This document shows positions 21,094 to 28,946 of a stretch of 64,000 nucleotides of DNA, piece after piece. Position numbers and translations under genes: made by a program. The stretch spans positions 1 through 64,000 of the forward strand of contig DATGGK010000215.1 in assembly GCA_035308565.1 (NCBI GenBank), read 5' to 3'. The stretch comes from JANXLS01 sp035308565. GTDB taxonomy: Bacteria; Planctomycetota; SZUA-567; H5-PLA8. The notes below the pieces were generated by a model. It was not told where the DNA came from, did no database searches, and was given only the letters and a program-made list of their open reading frames with translations. The first letter of the stretch is position 1. Every line of letters starts with the position of its first letter.

Positions 21094-22236
21094 ATGAAAA
21101 GAATTCGTGTCCTCGTCGTTGAAGACTCCCTCACTGTCCGCAAGCGTATTGTGGAAGTGCTGGAATCGCACGCCGAATTTGAAGTCGTCGGCGAAGCAGA
21201 GGACGGCAAGCGCGGCATTGAGTTGTGTACGACGCTTCGCCCCGATGTCATCACGCTGGACATGATGATGCCGGTAATGACAGGGCTGGCCGCGACGGAA
21301 TACATCATGGCCTATTGCCCGACGCCGATTTTGATTGTCTCGGCATCGACCAACCGCGGCGAATTGTTTCGCACGTACGAGGCGCTGGCTGCCGGTGCCG
21401 TCGATGTACTCGATAAACCGCGCGGCGACGGGCCGGAAGAAGTGTGGAACCAATCGTTCATCTCCGCGGTGCGCATGGTCTCGCGCATCAAAGTTATCAC
21501 GCACCCGCGCGCGCGATTGCGCGGGTCCTCGCCGAGCGGCGCGCGGCTTCCCCTCACCCCGCGGGCGGGTACGCCCGTCGGCCCTCTCCCGGAGGGAGAG
21601 GGGATGAATGCGGGTGCGCTTAGCGGAAGCAGCGCTCAACTATCGCGCGCGCGCGCAGCGGGCGACATTCGGCTGATTGCCATCGGCGCTTCCACGGGCG
21701 GGCCGGCGGCGGTGCTGGAAATTCTGCATGGGCTGCCGGCGAATTTTCCGCTGCCGATTTTGCTGGTCATGCACATAGGCGAACCGTTTGCCGCCAGTTT
21801 CGCCGAATGGCTCGACAGCCAATCGCCATTGCGCGTGGCGTATGCAAAGGATGGCGAAGCGCTGCCCGCGCCGGGCGAAGGACGCGTGATCATGGCGCCG
21901 CCGGACGTGCACTTGATTTTGAAAGGCAACCGGCTGTGTCTGACAAAATCCGCTGAACGCCATTCGTGCCGCCCGTCGGTGGATGTGCTTTTCGAATCGC
22001 TGGCGCAGAGTGCGGGAAAACAGTGCGCTGCATGTTTACTCACCGGCATGGGCCGCGACGGCGCGGCGGGAATGCTTGCGATTCGCAACGCCGGCGGAGC
22101 CACGTTCGCGCAGGATGAATCGACATCGGTAGTGTGGGGCATGCCGCGCGAGTCCATCGAGATAGGCGGCGCGGAACGGGTGTTGAGGATCGATGAGTTT
22201 GCGCCGATGTTAATGAAGTTGGCGGAAAAACGTTAA
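21094..22236 (+). CDS. cheB: CheB protein-glutamate methylesterase
   Basis: Receiver plus methylesterase, ~380 residues, demethylating and deamidating MCP glutamates. Receiver: VVEDSLTVRKR, phosphoacceptor Asp56 in LDMMMPVMTG, Lys109. Catalytic domain: IAIGASTGGPAA (Ser200), VMHIGEPF (His227), LLTGMGRDGAAGM (Asp). The linker (residues ~149-171) is translated from a CCCTCACCCCGCGGGCG-type repeat. The start is ambiguous: ATG 21094 (MKRIRVL) begins the receiver, but ATG 21055 is in frame through the TGGAATG repeat and would add 13 residues. I prefer 21094. Confidence 0.93.
   Translation: MKRIRVLVVEDSLTVRKRIVEVLESHAEFEVVGEAEDGKRGIELCTTLRPDVITLDMMMPVMTGLAATEYIMAYCPTPILIVSASTNRGELFRTYEALAAGAVDVLDKPRGDGPEEVWNQSFISAVRMVSRIKVITHPRARLRGSSPSGARLPLTPRAGTPVGPLPEGEGMNAGALSGSSAQLSRARAAGDIRLIAIGASTGGPAAVLEILHGLPANFPLPILLVMHIGEPFAASFAEWLDSQSPLRVAYAKDGEALPAPGEGRVIMAPPDVHLILKGNRLCLTKSAERHSCRPSVDVLFESLAQSAGKQCAACLLTGMGRDGAAGMLAIRNAGGATFAQDESTSVVWGMPRESIEIGGAERVLRIDEFAPMLMKLAEKR
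21549..21604. repeat. CCCTCACCCCGCGGGCGGGT-type repeat inside cheB
   Basis: Same family as 38829-38884 and the two copies at 50802-50930, including the closing GGCCCTCTCCC...GGGAGAGGGG hairpin. It is read in frame as PLTPRAGTPVGPLPEGEG in the REC-esterase linker. Confidence 0.85.
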
Positions 22237-22316
22237 AGGTTACAGGTTAAAAGTTACAGGTTTCATTGACATCGCGGTCTCAGAAAACTTGTAACCTTTA
22301 ACCTGTAACTTGTAAC
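22233..22316. repeat. Inverted GTTAAAGGTTACAGGTTA repeat between cheB and the triple-receiver kinase
   Basis: Left arm 22233-22260, right arm 22288-22316 (GTAACCTTTAACCTGTAAC), ~27-base loop. It begins at the cheB stop and can form a long hairpin. It may attenuate transcription between the chemosensory core and the downstream output genes. Confidence 0.75.
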
Positions 22317-22340
22317 GATTGTCGAGTATCGGGGAAATCG

Positions 22341-24392
22341 ATGTCCGCTTCGATTCTGATCGTTGACGACAGCCTCACCGTGCGCATGGACCTGGGTGAA
22401 GCATTCGACGCGGCCGGATTTTCGCACGTGCTTTGCGCCGATCTCGCATCCGCGCGCGACGCGATGAAAGCGCAAACGTTCGCGCTGATCGTCCTCGATG
22501 TGAATTTGCCCGATGGCGACGGGATCGATTTCCTCAAAGAAATTCGAGGCAATCCCGCGACGGCGCAAACGCCGGTGATGCTGCTTTCGACGGCCGCGGA
22601 AGTGCAGGACCGCATCCGCGGTTTGAAAATTGGCGCGGACGATTACATCGGCAAGCCTTACGAAAGCAGCTACGTGATTTCGCGCGCGCGCGAGTTGGTG
22701 CGAAGCCACACGCCGCCTTCAGCGGAGACGCGAAGCGCGCGCACAACCATATTGGTGATCGACGACAGCAAGACGTATCGCGAGGAACTCAAAGCGATGC
22801 TTGCCGATGCCGGTTACGACGTCGCCGCCGCGGAGACCGGAGAAGAAGGCTTGCGTCTCGCCGTCGATCTGCGGCCCGGCGCGATTATTGTGGACAACAT
22901 GATGCCGGGCATCGACGGCCCGACGGTGATCCGCCGCTTGAAGCTTGATGAAGCGCTGCGCCGCACGCCCTGCATCCTGCTTACGGCGGTTGAGGACCGC
23001 AATAGCGAACTGCAAGCGTACGACGCGGGCGCGGATGCGTACGTGCGCAAGGAATCCGATCCGACGATTATTCTCGCGCGCTTGAGCGCCGCGTTGCGTT
23101 CCGCGGGAACGCAAACCGCACAGGCGAACGTCAGCGCTCATTTGGGGCCGAAACGAATTCTCGCCGTCGATGACAGCATGACCTACCTGCACCAGCTCGC
23201 CGACGAATTACGCAGCGAAGGTTATGAGCCGATTCTGGCGCATTCGGGCGAAGAGAGTTTGCAGTTGCTCGCCGCTCAGCCGGTCGATTGCATTCTCATG
23301 GATTTAATCATGCCTGGGCTGTCTGGCGAGGAAACGTGCCGCCGCATCAAAGGCGAAAAATCGTTGCGCGACATTCCGCTGGTGATGCTGACGTCGATGG
23401 ACGAGAGCCAGGCCATGATCGCCGGGATCAACGCGGGCGCGGACGATTACATCACGAAGTCCGGCGATTTTGAAGTGCTGAAAGCGCGCCTGCGCGCACA
23501 GCTTCGGCGCAAACAATTCGAAGACGAAAACCGGCGCATCCGCGAGCAACTGCTGAGCAAGGAAGTCGAAGCCGCCGAAGCGCGCGCCGCGCACGAACTG
23601 GCCGAGACGCGCGCGGTGTTGCTGGCCGATCTTGAGCGCAAGAACAAGGAATTGGAGGCGTTCAGCTATTCGGTTTCGCACGATTTGCGCGCGCCGCTGA
23701 GAGCCATCGATGGATTCACGCAGGCATTGCGCGAAGATTTCGCGCACCTGCTGCCAGATGAGGGCAAGCAATATCTGGAGCGCGTCTGCACGGCCGCCCA
23801 GCGCATGGGCGAATTGATCGACGACTTGCTGGAACTGTCGCGCGTGACGCGCCACGAATTGCGTTTTGACAAAGTGAATTTGGGCGCGCTGGCCAAAACG
23901 GTTTCGGAAGAGCTTCAGCGCAGCGACTCGACGCGCAACGTTACCTTCGTGATCGCGCCGAATCTAAGCGCCGAAGCCGACGCGCCGCTGATGCGCATCG
24001 TCCTCGAAAATCTGCTGGGCAACGCGTGGAAATACACAAGCAAACAGCCGAAAGCGCGGATCGAATTCGGCGCCGAGGAGCGCAACGGCGCGCGCACGTT
24101 TTTTGTGCGCGACGACGGCGTTGGTTTTGACATGGCGTACGTGAACAAACTTTTTGGCGCGTTTCAGCGCCTGCACAAAGCCAGCGAATTTCCGGGCAGC
24201 GGCATCGGCCTGGCGACGGTGCATCGCATCATCGACCGGCACGAGGGAAGAATCTGGGCCGAAGCGGCAGCGGGTAAAGGAGCCAGCTTTTATTTTACGC
24301 TGCCGGAGTTTATTTCAGAGGTGCGTTCGGGCCTTTGGTCGGTCGGCTCGCGCGCGGGAATGAAAGCGGTTTCATCGAAACACAAGGCGTAG
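22341..24392 (+). CDS. Triple-receiver histidine kinase (REC-REC-REC-HisKA-HATPase)
   Basis: 683 residues, cytoplasmic. REC1 ~4-120 (Asp53, Lys105), REC2 ~136-252 (Asp185, Lys237), REC3 ~271-388 (Asp321, Lys373), each with an intact acidic pair and a conserved Lys. A coiled coil follows at ~390-440, then HisKA FSYSVSHDLRAPLRAIDGF (His447) and HATPase with ENLLGNAWKYT, DDGVGFDM and GSGIGLATVHRIIDRHEG. The catalytic half resembles bacteriophytochrome-type kinases. It follows cheB directly, where Wsp systems carry WspR, so it is the likely receiver of CheA phosphate. The ATG is preceded by GGGGAA. Confidence 0.92.
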   Translation: MSASILIVDDSLTVRMDLGEAFDAAGFSHVLCADLASARDAMKAQTFALIVLDVNLPDGDGIDFLKEIRGNPATAQTPVMLLSTAAEVQDRIRGLKIGADDYIGKPYESSYVISRARELVRSHTPPSAETRSARTTILVIDDSKTYREELKAMLADAGYDVAAAETGEEGLRLAVDLRPGAIIVDNMMPGIDGPTVIRRLKLDEALRRTPCILLTAVEDRNSELQAYDAGADAYVRKESDPTIILARLSAALRSAGTQTAQANVSAHLGPKRILAVDDSMTYLHQLADELRSEGYEPILAHSGEESLQLLAAQPVDCILMDLIMPGLSGEETCRRIKGEKSLRDIPLVMLTSMDESQAMIAGINAGADDYITKSGDFEVLKARLRAQLRRKQFEDENRRIREQLLSKEVEAAEARAAHELAETRAVLLADLERKNKELEAFSYSVSHDLRAPLRAIDGFTQALREDFAHLLPDEGKQYLERVCTAAQRMGELIDDLLELSRVTRHELRFDKVNLGALAKTVSEELQRSDSTRNVTFVIAPNLSAEADAPLMRIVLENLLGNAWKYTSKQPKARIEFGAEERNGARTFFVRDDGVGFDMAYVNKLFGAFQRLHKASEFPGSGIGLATVHRIIDRHEGRIWAEAAAGKGASFYFTLPEFISEVRSGLWSVGSRAGMKAVSSKHKA

Positions 24393-24406
24393 CGATTGGA
24401 GGTTGT

Positions 24407-24844
24407 ATGCGCACAAAAATAATTCTGCTGGTCGAAGACAATCCGGACGACGAGCAACTTGCGCTTCGCGCGCTGAAGAAAAACAACGTGGTCAACGACG
24501 TGATCGTCGTGCGCGACGGCGTCGAGGCGCTGGACTGGCTCTTCGCCGCCGGAACTCACGCGCAGCGCGATCAAACGCTCGTGCCCGCGGTGATCCTGCT
24601 CGATTTGAAGCTCCCGAAATTGGATGGTTTGGAGGTGCTGAAGCAAATCCGCGCCAACGAACGCACGCGCCTGATTCCCGTCGTCGTGTTGACGACATCG
24701 AAGGAAGACAGCGACTTGCTCGCGAGCTATAGTCTCGGCGCGAACAGTTACATTCGCAAGCCTGTCGATTTTACGAAATTCACGGAAGCTGTGAGGCAAC
24801 TGGGAATATACTGGCTGGCGCTGAATGAAACGCCGCCGCCGTAA
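24407..24844 (+). CDS. Rcp1-like single-domain response regulator
   Basis: 145 residues, a single receiver. Seen: ILLVEDNPDDEQLALRAL, VRDGVEALDWLF, LLDLKLPKLDGLEVL (phosphoacceptor Asp), VVVLTTSKEDSD and the terminal SYIRKPVDF (Lys). The EDNPDD...DGxEALD pattern matches the Rcp1 family, whose members commonly pair with SHDLRAPLR-type kinases such as the gene just upstream (14-base gap). No DNA-binding or enzymatic output domain. TTGGAGG precedes the ATG at 24407. Confidence 0.93.
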   Translation: MRTKIILLVEDNPDDEQLALRALKKNNVVNDVIVVRDGVEALDWLFAAGTHAQRDQTLVPAVILLDLKLPKLDGLEVLKQIRANERTRLIPVVVLTTSKEDSDLLASYSLGANSYIRKPVDFTKFTEAVRQLGIYWLALNETPPP

Positions 24845-24847
24845 CGG

Positions 24848-24905
24848 CAGGAGTCAGGAATCAGGAATCAGGAGTCAGGAGTCAGGAATCAGGAATCAGG
24901 AATCA
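24848..24905. repeat. CAGGAATCAGGAGTCAGG tandem repeat, left of the four-helix gene
   Basis: About eight heptamer units (TCAGGA/GTCAGGA). An inverse-orientation block lies at 25297-25331 on the other side of the 24919-25257 gene, and related units are at 42383-42448. Confidence 0.75.
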
Positions 24906-24918
24906 CGGAGAAATATAT

Positions 24919-25257
24919 ATGCCAGTTAGATCTGCGAAGGAACTTATTGTTTATCGCAAGGCGTACGATCTCGCGATGGATATTTTTCAAGCCAGCAAGC
25001 GTTTTCCAAATGAAGAACGTTTTGCGCTCACAGGACAAATACGTCGATCGTCGAGATCTGTTCCCATGAACCTTCGCGAAGCATGGGCGAGACGACGTTA
25101 TCACTTGCATTTTGTGAGCAAGCTGACCGATTGCGATGGCGAAAACAGCGAAACCGACACTACGCTCGATTTCGCACGTGATTGCGGCTACATCACTGAA
25201 GGGGACATCGTGACTTGGTGTCAAAATGTCAAGAAGTTGGCAAGATGCTGGGATTGA
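24919..25257 (+). CDS. Four-helix bundle protein (23S rRNA intervening-sequence family)
   Basis: 112 residues with the family layout: LIVYRKAYDLAMDIFQASKRFPNEERFALTGQ, read as a helix and FP..E...L..Q pattern; then IRRSSRSVPMNLREAWARR (family consensus IRRAA.SI..NIAEG..R) and a C-terminal amphipathic helix. The family was first noted inside 23S rRNA genes but is mostly found dispersed; no molecular function is established. Here it interrupts a two-component gene run, is bounded by CAGGAGT repeats in opposite orientation, and looks like a passenger. The start ATG at 24919 follows a GGAG. Confidence 0.75.
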   Translation: MPVRSAKELIVYRKAYDLAMDIFQASKRFPNEERFALTGQIRRSSRSVPMNLREAWARRRYHLHFVSKLTDCDGENSETDTTLDFARDCGYITEGDIVTWCQNVKKLARCWD

Positions 25258-25296
25258 TGATCCAAGACCCTTCGTCGTTTTTACTGAATGACGAAT

Positions 25297-25331
25297 CTGA
25301 CTCCTAACCCCTGACTCCTGACCCCTGCCCT
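25297..25331. repeat. CTGACTCCTAACCCCTGACTCC repeat, right of the four-helix gene
   Basis: Reverse-complement orientation of the block at 24848-24905. Together they bracket the 112-residue gene. Confidence 0.7.
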
Positions 25332-25345
25332 CTGAGGATCGCCCT

Positions 25346-26866
25346 ATGAGCAAACCGATTCGCGTCCTGGTCGTTGAAGATTCGGAAGACGACCATTACC
25401 TGCTGCTGCGCGAACTGCGGCGTAACGATTACGCACCGGAGTCGCTTCGCGTTGAGATACCGGAAACGATGAACGCTGCGCTCAATAAAGAGGCGTGGGA
25501 CATCGTCATCTCGGATTACGCGCTGCCGCAGTTCAGCGCGCCGGCGGCGTTGAAGCTTGTGCAGGACCGCGGCATCGATCTGCCTTTCATCATCATGTCG
25601 GGCGCGGTGGGCGAGGAGCGCGCAGTCGCGGCGCTCAAAGCGGGCGCGCACGATTTCATTCCAAAAGGCGCGATGCCGCGGCTGGTGCCGGCGATCGAGC
25701 GCGAATTGCGCGAGGCCGAAAGCCGGCGGGCGCGGCGCAAAGCGGAAGCCGAGGTCAGCGATCTCTACGAGAATGCGCCGTGCGGTTATCACTCGCTCGA
25801 CAGTGACGGCATTTTCGTGCGCATCAACAACACCGAGCTTTCTTGGCTTGGCTACAAGCGCGAAGAAATCGTCGGCGTGAAAAGATTCAGGGACCTCGTC
25901 GCGCCGAACAGCCGCAAAGTTTACGAGGATGCTTTCGAAGCGTTCAAAGCGAGCGGATCGGTGCGCGACGTGGAATACAACATCGTTCGCAAAGACGGCT
26001 CGATCATGCCGGTGCTGTTGAACTCGTCGCTGATCCGCGATGCGCAGGGTCGCTACGTGATGAGCCGCTCGATCGTCTTCGACACCAGCGAACGCAAGCG
26101 GCTCGAAGAGCAATTGCGCCATTCGCAAAAGCTCGACGCGATCGGCAAATTCGCGGGCAGCGTGGCCAGCGATTTCAACAACATGATCGCGCTGATTCTC
26201 AAACATTCGCAGGGCACGCTGGACAGCTTGAAGCCGGGCGACGCGATGAGCCGGCCGCTGACGCTTATTAATGAGACCGGTAAAAAGGCGGCGGCGCTGA
26301 CCAAATTGTTGCTCGCGTTCAGCCGTCGGCAATCGGTCGATGCGAAAGTGCTGGACCTTTATTACATCGTGGCCGGAATGGAGGCAATGCTGCGGCGCAT
26401 GCTGCGCGAGAACATAACCATCGAAATGAAGCTGGACTCATCCGGCGCGCGCGTCAAAGCCAACCCGGAACAGATCGAGCAGATTGTGATGATCCTTGTC
26501 GAAAACGCCGGCGACGCGATGCCTGCGGGCGGCACGCTGCGTTTCGAAACATCGCGCGCGGCGCTCGACGAAAATTATTGCCGCACGCATTCCGGTGTGA
26601 AGCCTGGCGCGTACGCAGTGCTCTCGATCAGCGACACGGGCTGCGGCATCGCCGATCCGGTGATGCCGTTTATTTTCGAGCCATTTTTCACGACGAAGGA
26701 GCACGGCAAAGGCGCGGGGCTTGGGCTTTCGGCGGTCTACGGCATCGTCAAACAAGCGGGCGGCTGCATCGACGTGTTCAGCGAGATCGGAAAGGGCACG
26801 GCGTTTAAGATTTATCTCCCGCGCGTCGAGGACCCCGCGGCGCCATCGGTCGGCGCTGCGCACTGA
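25346..26866 (+). CDS. REC-PAS histidine-kinase-like protein lacking the H-box histidine
   Basis: 506 residues: receiver 1-125 (VVEDSEDDHY, Asp57 in VISDYALP, Lys107), PAS ~136-250, HisKA-like ~257-325, HATPase ~355-500. The H-box reads KFAGSVASDFNN, where the family has AGGVAHDFNN, so Ser275 (codon AGC at 26168-26170) replaces the phosphoacceptor His. The ATPase half looks intact: VENAGDAMP (N-box), SDTGCGI, FEPFFTTK, GAGLGLSAVYGIV. It may be a pseudokinase, a phosphatase or an ATP-dependent scaffold. It closes the signalling block begun at 14408. Confidence 0.9.
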   Translation: MSKPIRVLVVEDSEDDHYLLLRELRRNDYAPESLRVEIPETMNAALNKEAWDIVISDYALPQFSAPAALKLVQDRGIDLPFIIMSGAVGEERAVAALKAGAHDFIPKGAMPRLVPAIERELREAESRRARRKAEAEVSDLYENAPCGYHSLDSDGIFVRINNTELSWLGYKREEIVGVKRFRDLVAPNSRKVYEDAFEAFKASGSVRDVEYNIVRKDGSIMPVLLNSSLIRDAQGRYVMSRSIVFDTSERKRLEEQLRHSQKLDAIGKFAGSVASDFNNMIALILKHSQGTLDSLKPGDAMSRPLTLINETGKKAAALTKLLLAFSRRQSVDAKVLDLYYIVAGMEAMLRRMLRENITIEMKLDSSGARVKANPEQIEQIVMILVENAGDAMPAGGTLRFETSRAALDENYCRTHSGVKPGAYAVLSISDTGCGIADPVMPFIFEPFFTTKEHGKGAGLGLSAVYGIVKQAGGCIDVFSEIGKGTAFKIYLPRVEDPAAPSVGAAH

Positions 26867-26939
26867 AATTCGGAGCGGTGTAGCCATATTGATCGTTGGC
26901 GCGTTTTTTGATAGGTCCAATGGGGCAGATGGGGCCAAT

Positions 26940-28010
26940 ATGAGGCATCGGCAAGTGATCTTCGTTGCGTGCGCGATTTTTGCATTCACGCTTCGCGCGG
27001 AAACGCTGGTGCTTGTCGCCGGCGGCGGCAACGGACCCGACGGCGGACCGGCGATTGGCGCGAAAATAAATCATCCGTTTGCGGCGAGCATCGACAAAGC
27101 CGGCAATCTGTACACGCCGGAGTTTTCGGGCAACTGCGTGCGCAAGATCGATCCGAAGGGGATCATCACCACTATTGCCGGCACCGGCGCGAAGGCGTAC
27201 TCGGGCGATGGCGGCCCCGCGCTCAAATCCGAAATGAATTGGATGCACCACCTCATCGTCGGCCCCGATGGAAATCTGTACGTCGCCGACACCGGAAATT
27301 CATGCGTGCGAAAAATCGATCTGACAACAGGGATCATTACGACGGTCGCGGGAACAGGAAAAAAAGGTTTCAGCGGCGACGGCGGTCCGGCGGTGAAAGC
27401 TGAGTTCGGCAACATCTATTGCATTTCGTTCGATGCGAAAGGCGAGCGCATGTATCTGCTCGATCTGGATAATCGGCGCGTGCGCGTCGTGGACATGAAA
27501 TCGGGCGTCGTCACGACGTTCGCTGGCAACGGGCAGAAAGGCGTGCCGAAGAATGGCGCGGATGCGGCGACGGCGCCGCTGGTCGATCCGCGCGCGGTGG
27601 CCGCGGACGCGAACGGAAACGTGTACATCTTGGAACGCAGCGGCAACGCGCTGCGCGTAGTCGATGCGAGCGGGAAAATCAAAACCGTCGCCGGCACCGG
27701 CAAGAAGGGTTTTAGCGGCGATGGCGGCGACGCGCTCAAAGCGGAGTTCGCCGGACCGAAGCACATCTTTGCCGATCACGACGGCAGCGTGCTGATCGCC
27801 GACAGCGACAACCATGTGGTGCGGCGATATTCGCCGAAGGACGGCAAAATCACGCGCGTCGCCGGCAGCGGGAAAATGGGCACCGAGGGCTTGAACGGCC
27901 CGCCGGAAAATGCGCAGTTGAATCAGCCGCACGGCGTGTATGTGGATGCAGGCGGGACGATTTATATCTGCGACAGCATGAACGACCGCATTTTGAAAAT
28001 TGTGAAGTGA
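26940..28010 (+). CDS. Secreted NHL-repeat beta-propeller protein
   Basis: 356 residues after ATG 26940, with signal peptide VIFVACAIFAFTLRAE. Five to six NHL-type blades repeat the pattern G.I.TVAGTGKKGFSGDGG.A..AEF followed by ..P.G.LYVAD..N..VRKI, for example at ~60-115, ~118-165 and ~235-285. NHL propellers are usually binding scaffolds, occasionally lyases; no catalytic site is evident. A GC-rich degenerate repeat sits upstream. It lies 30 bases before the TIM-barrel gene and may share an extracytoplasmic carbohydrate theme with it, which is inference. Confidence 0.88.
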   Translation: MRHRQVIFVACAIFAFTLRAETLVLVAGGGNGPDGGPAIGAKINHPFAASIDKAGNLYTPEFSGNCVRKIDPKGIITTIAGTGAKAYSGDGGPALKSEMNWMHHLIVGPDGNLYVADTGNSCVRKIDLTTGIITTVAGTGKKGFSGDGGPAVKAEFGNIYCISFDAKGERMYLLDLDNRRVRVVDMKSGVVTTFAGNGQKGVPKNGADAATAPLVDPRAVAADANGNVYILERSGNALRVVDASGKIKTVAGTGKKGFSGDGGDALKAEFAGPKHIFADHDGSVLIADSDNHVVRRYSPKDGKITRVAGSGKMGTEGLNGPPENAQLNQPHGVYVDAGGTIYICDSMNDRILKIVK

Positions 28011-28040
28011 AGCCGGAAAGTTGCTCAAGGAATAATTTAA

Positions 28041-28871
28041 ATGCCGAATTCAAATCGCCGCCACTTCTTAAAATCCACGGCCGCAGCGCTCACCGCGCTG
28101 AGCTGCGCGAGCCTGCGCGCCGACGAAAATATTTACGCGCCATTCAAAGTCGGCATCGCCACGTACACGTTTCGCAATTTCAAAACGCTCGACGAGGTGC
28201 TCGCCAAGCTCAAGGAACTCGGCTTGAAATACAGCGAGTTCAACAAAGCGCATCTGGTCGTGACTTCCGATCCGAAAAAAATCGCGGAGTACAAAGAGAA
28301 ACTGGCCGCGGCCGGCGTCACGCCGCTGGCGATTTGTGTGTACACGTTCGCCGAAAATCCGGGCGCCAATCGCGCGGTGTTTGAATTCGCGAAGGCGATG
28401 AACGTACCGACAATCAGCGCCACGTTCACGAAAAAAGGGGCACTGTCGCTCGATAAACTCTGCGAAGAATTTCCGGACATCCGTGTCGGAATTCACAACC
28501 ACGGGATGAAGGACATTTATAAGTCGCCGGACGACGTGCTCGAATGCGTGAAGGATCGCCACAAGAATATCGGCGCGACGGCAGATCTTGGGCATTACAT
28601 CGGTTCAAAGCAGGACCCGCTGGAGTGCATTGAAAAACTGAAGGACCGCTTGTACGGAATTCATTTTAAGGACTACAAGATCGTGGACGGAAAAGACGTC
28701 GAGACGATCGTCGGCGACGGCGTGCTGAAAGTGAAGGAGACGCTGGCGCTGCTGAAGAAAGTTAATTTTCAAGGCTGCTTGTCGCTGGAGTACGAGCAGA
28801 AGCCGGAGAACCCGGTGCCGGATTTAAAGATTGCGCTGGAGCGGATTCAGAAGGCGGCGAGGGAGATTTAG
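28041..28871 (+). CDS. Exported sugar phosphate isomerase/epimerase-like TIM barrel
   Basis: 276 residues with a Tat-like leader, NRRHFLKSTAAALTALS (one Arg pair then FLK). The AP-endonuclease-2/xylose-isomerase-like barrel shows GIATYTFRN, KYSEFNKAH (Glu ligand), VGIHNHG, GATADLGHYI (Asp/His) and LSLEYEQKPEN (Glu), the usual metal-binding positions. Homologues in Planctomycetes-like genomes are annotated as sugar isomerases of unknown substrate. AAGGA lies at the right distance from the ATG. The gene ends at a GGAATGTG inverted repeat. Confidence 0.88.
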   Translation: MPNSNRRHFLKSTAAALTALSCASLRADENIYAPFKVGIATYTFRNFKTLDEVLAKLKELGLKYSEFNKAHLVVTSDPKKIAEYKEKLAAAGVTPLAICVYTFAENPGANRAVFEFAKAMNVPTISATFTKKGALSLDKLCEEFPDIRVGIHNHGMKDIYKSPDDVLECVKDRHKNIGATADLGHYIGSKQDPLECIEKLKDRLYGIHFKDYKIVDGKDVETIVGDGVLKVKETLALLKKVNFQGCLSLEYEQKPENPVPDLKIALERIQKAAREI

Positions 28872-28932
28872 AATGTGGAATGTGGAATGTGGAAAGCAAC
28901 CTTCAACATTCAATATTCCACATTCCACATTC
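28871..28932. repeat. GAATGTGGAATGTGG inverted repeat between convergent genes
   Basis: Left arm 28871-28893, right arm TATTCCACATTCCACATTC ending at 28932. It can form a hairpin ~20 bp long and, lying between convergent stops, may work as a bidirectional terminator. Confidence 0.65.
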
Positions 28933-28946
28933 AGCGCGTCTCGCGC

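Noticed and set aside
24848..24905. Possible CRISPR array
   Set aside because: The units are contiguous heptamers with no spacers, and no cas genes are present.
24919..25257. 23S rRNA intervening sequence
   Set aside because: The four-helix protein family is known from rRNA insertions, but no rRNA sequence flanks it here.
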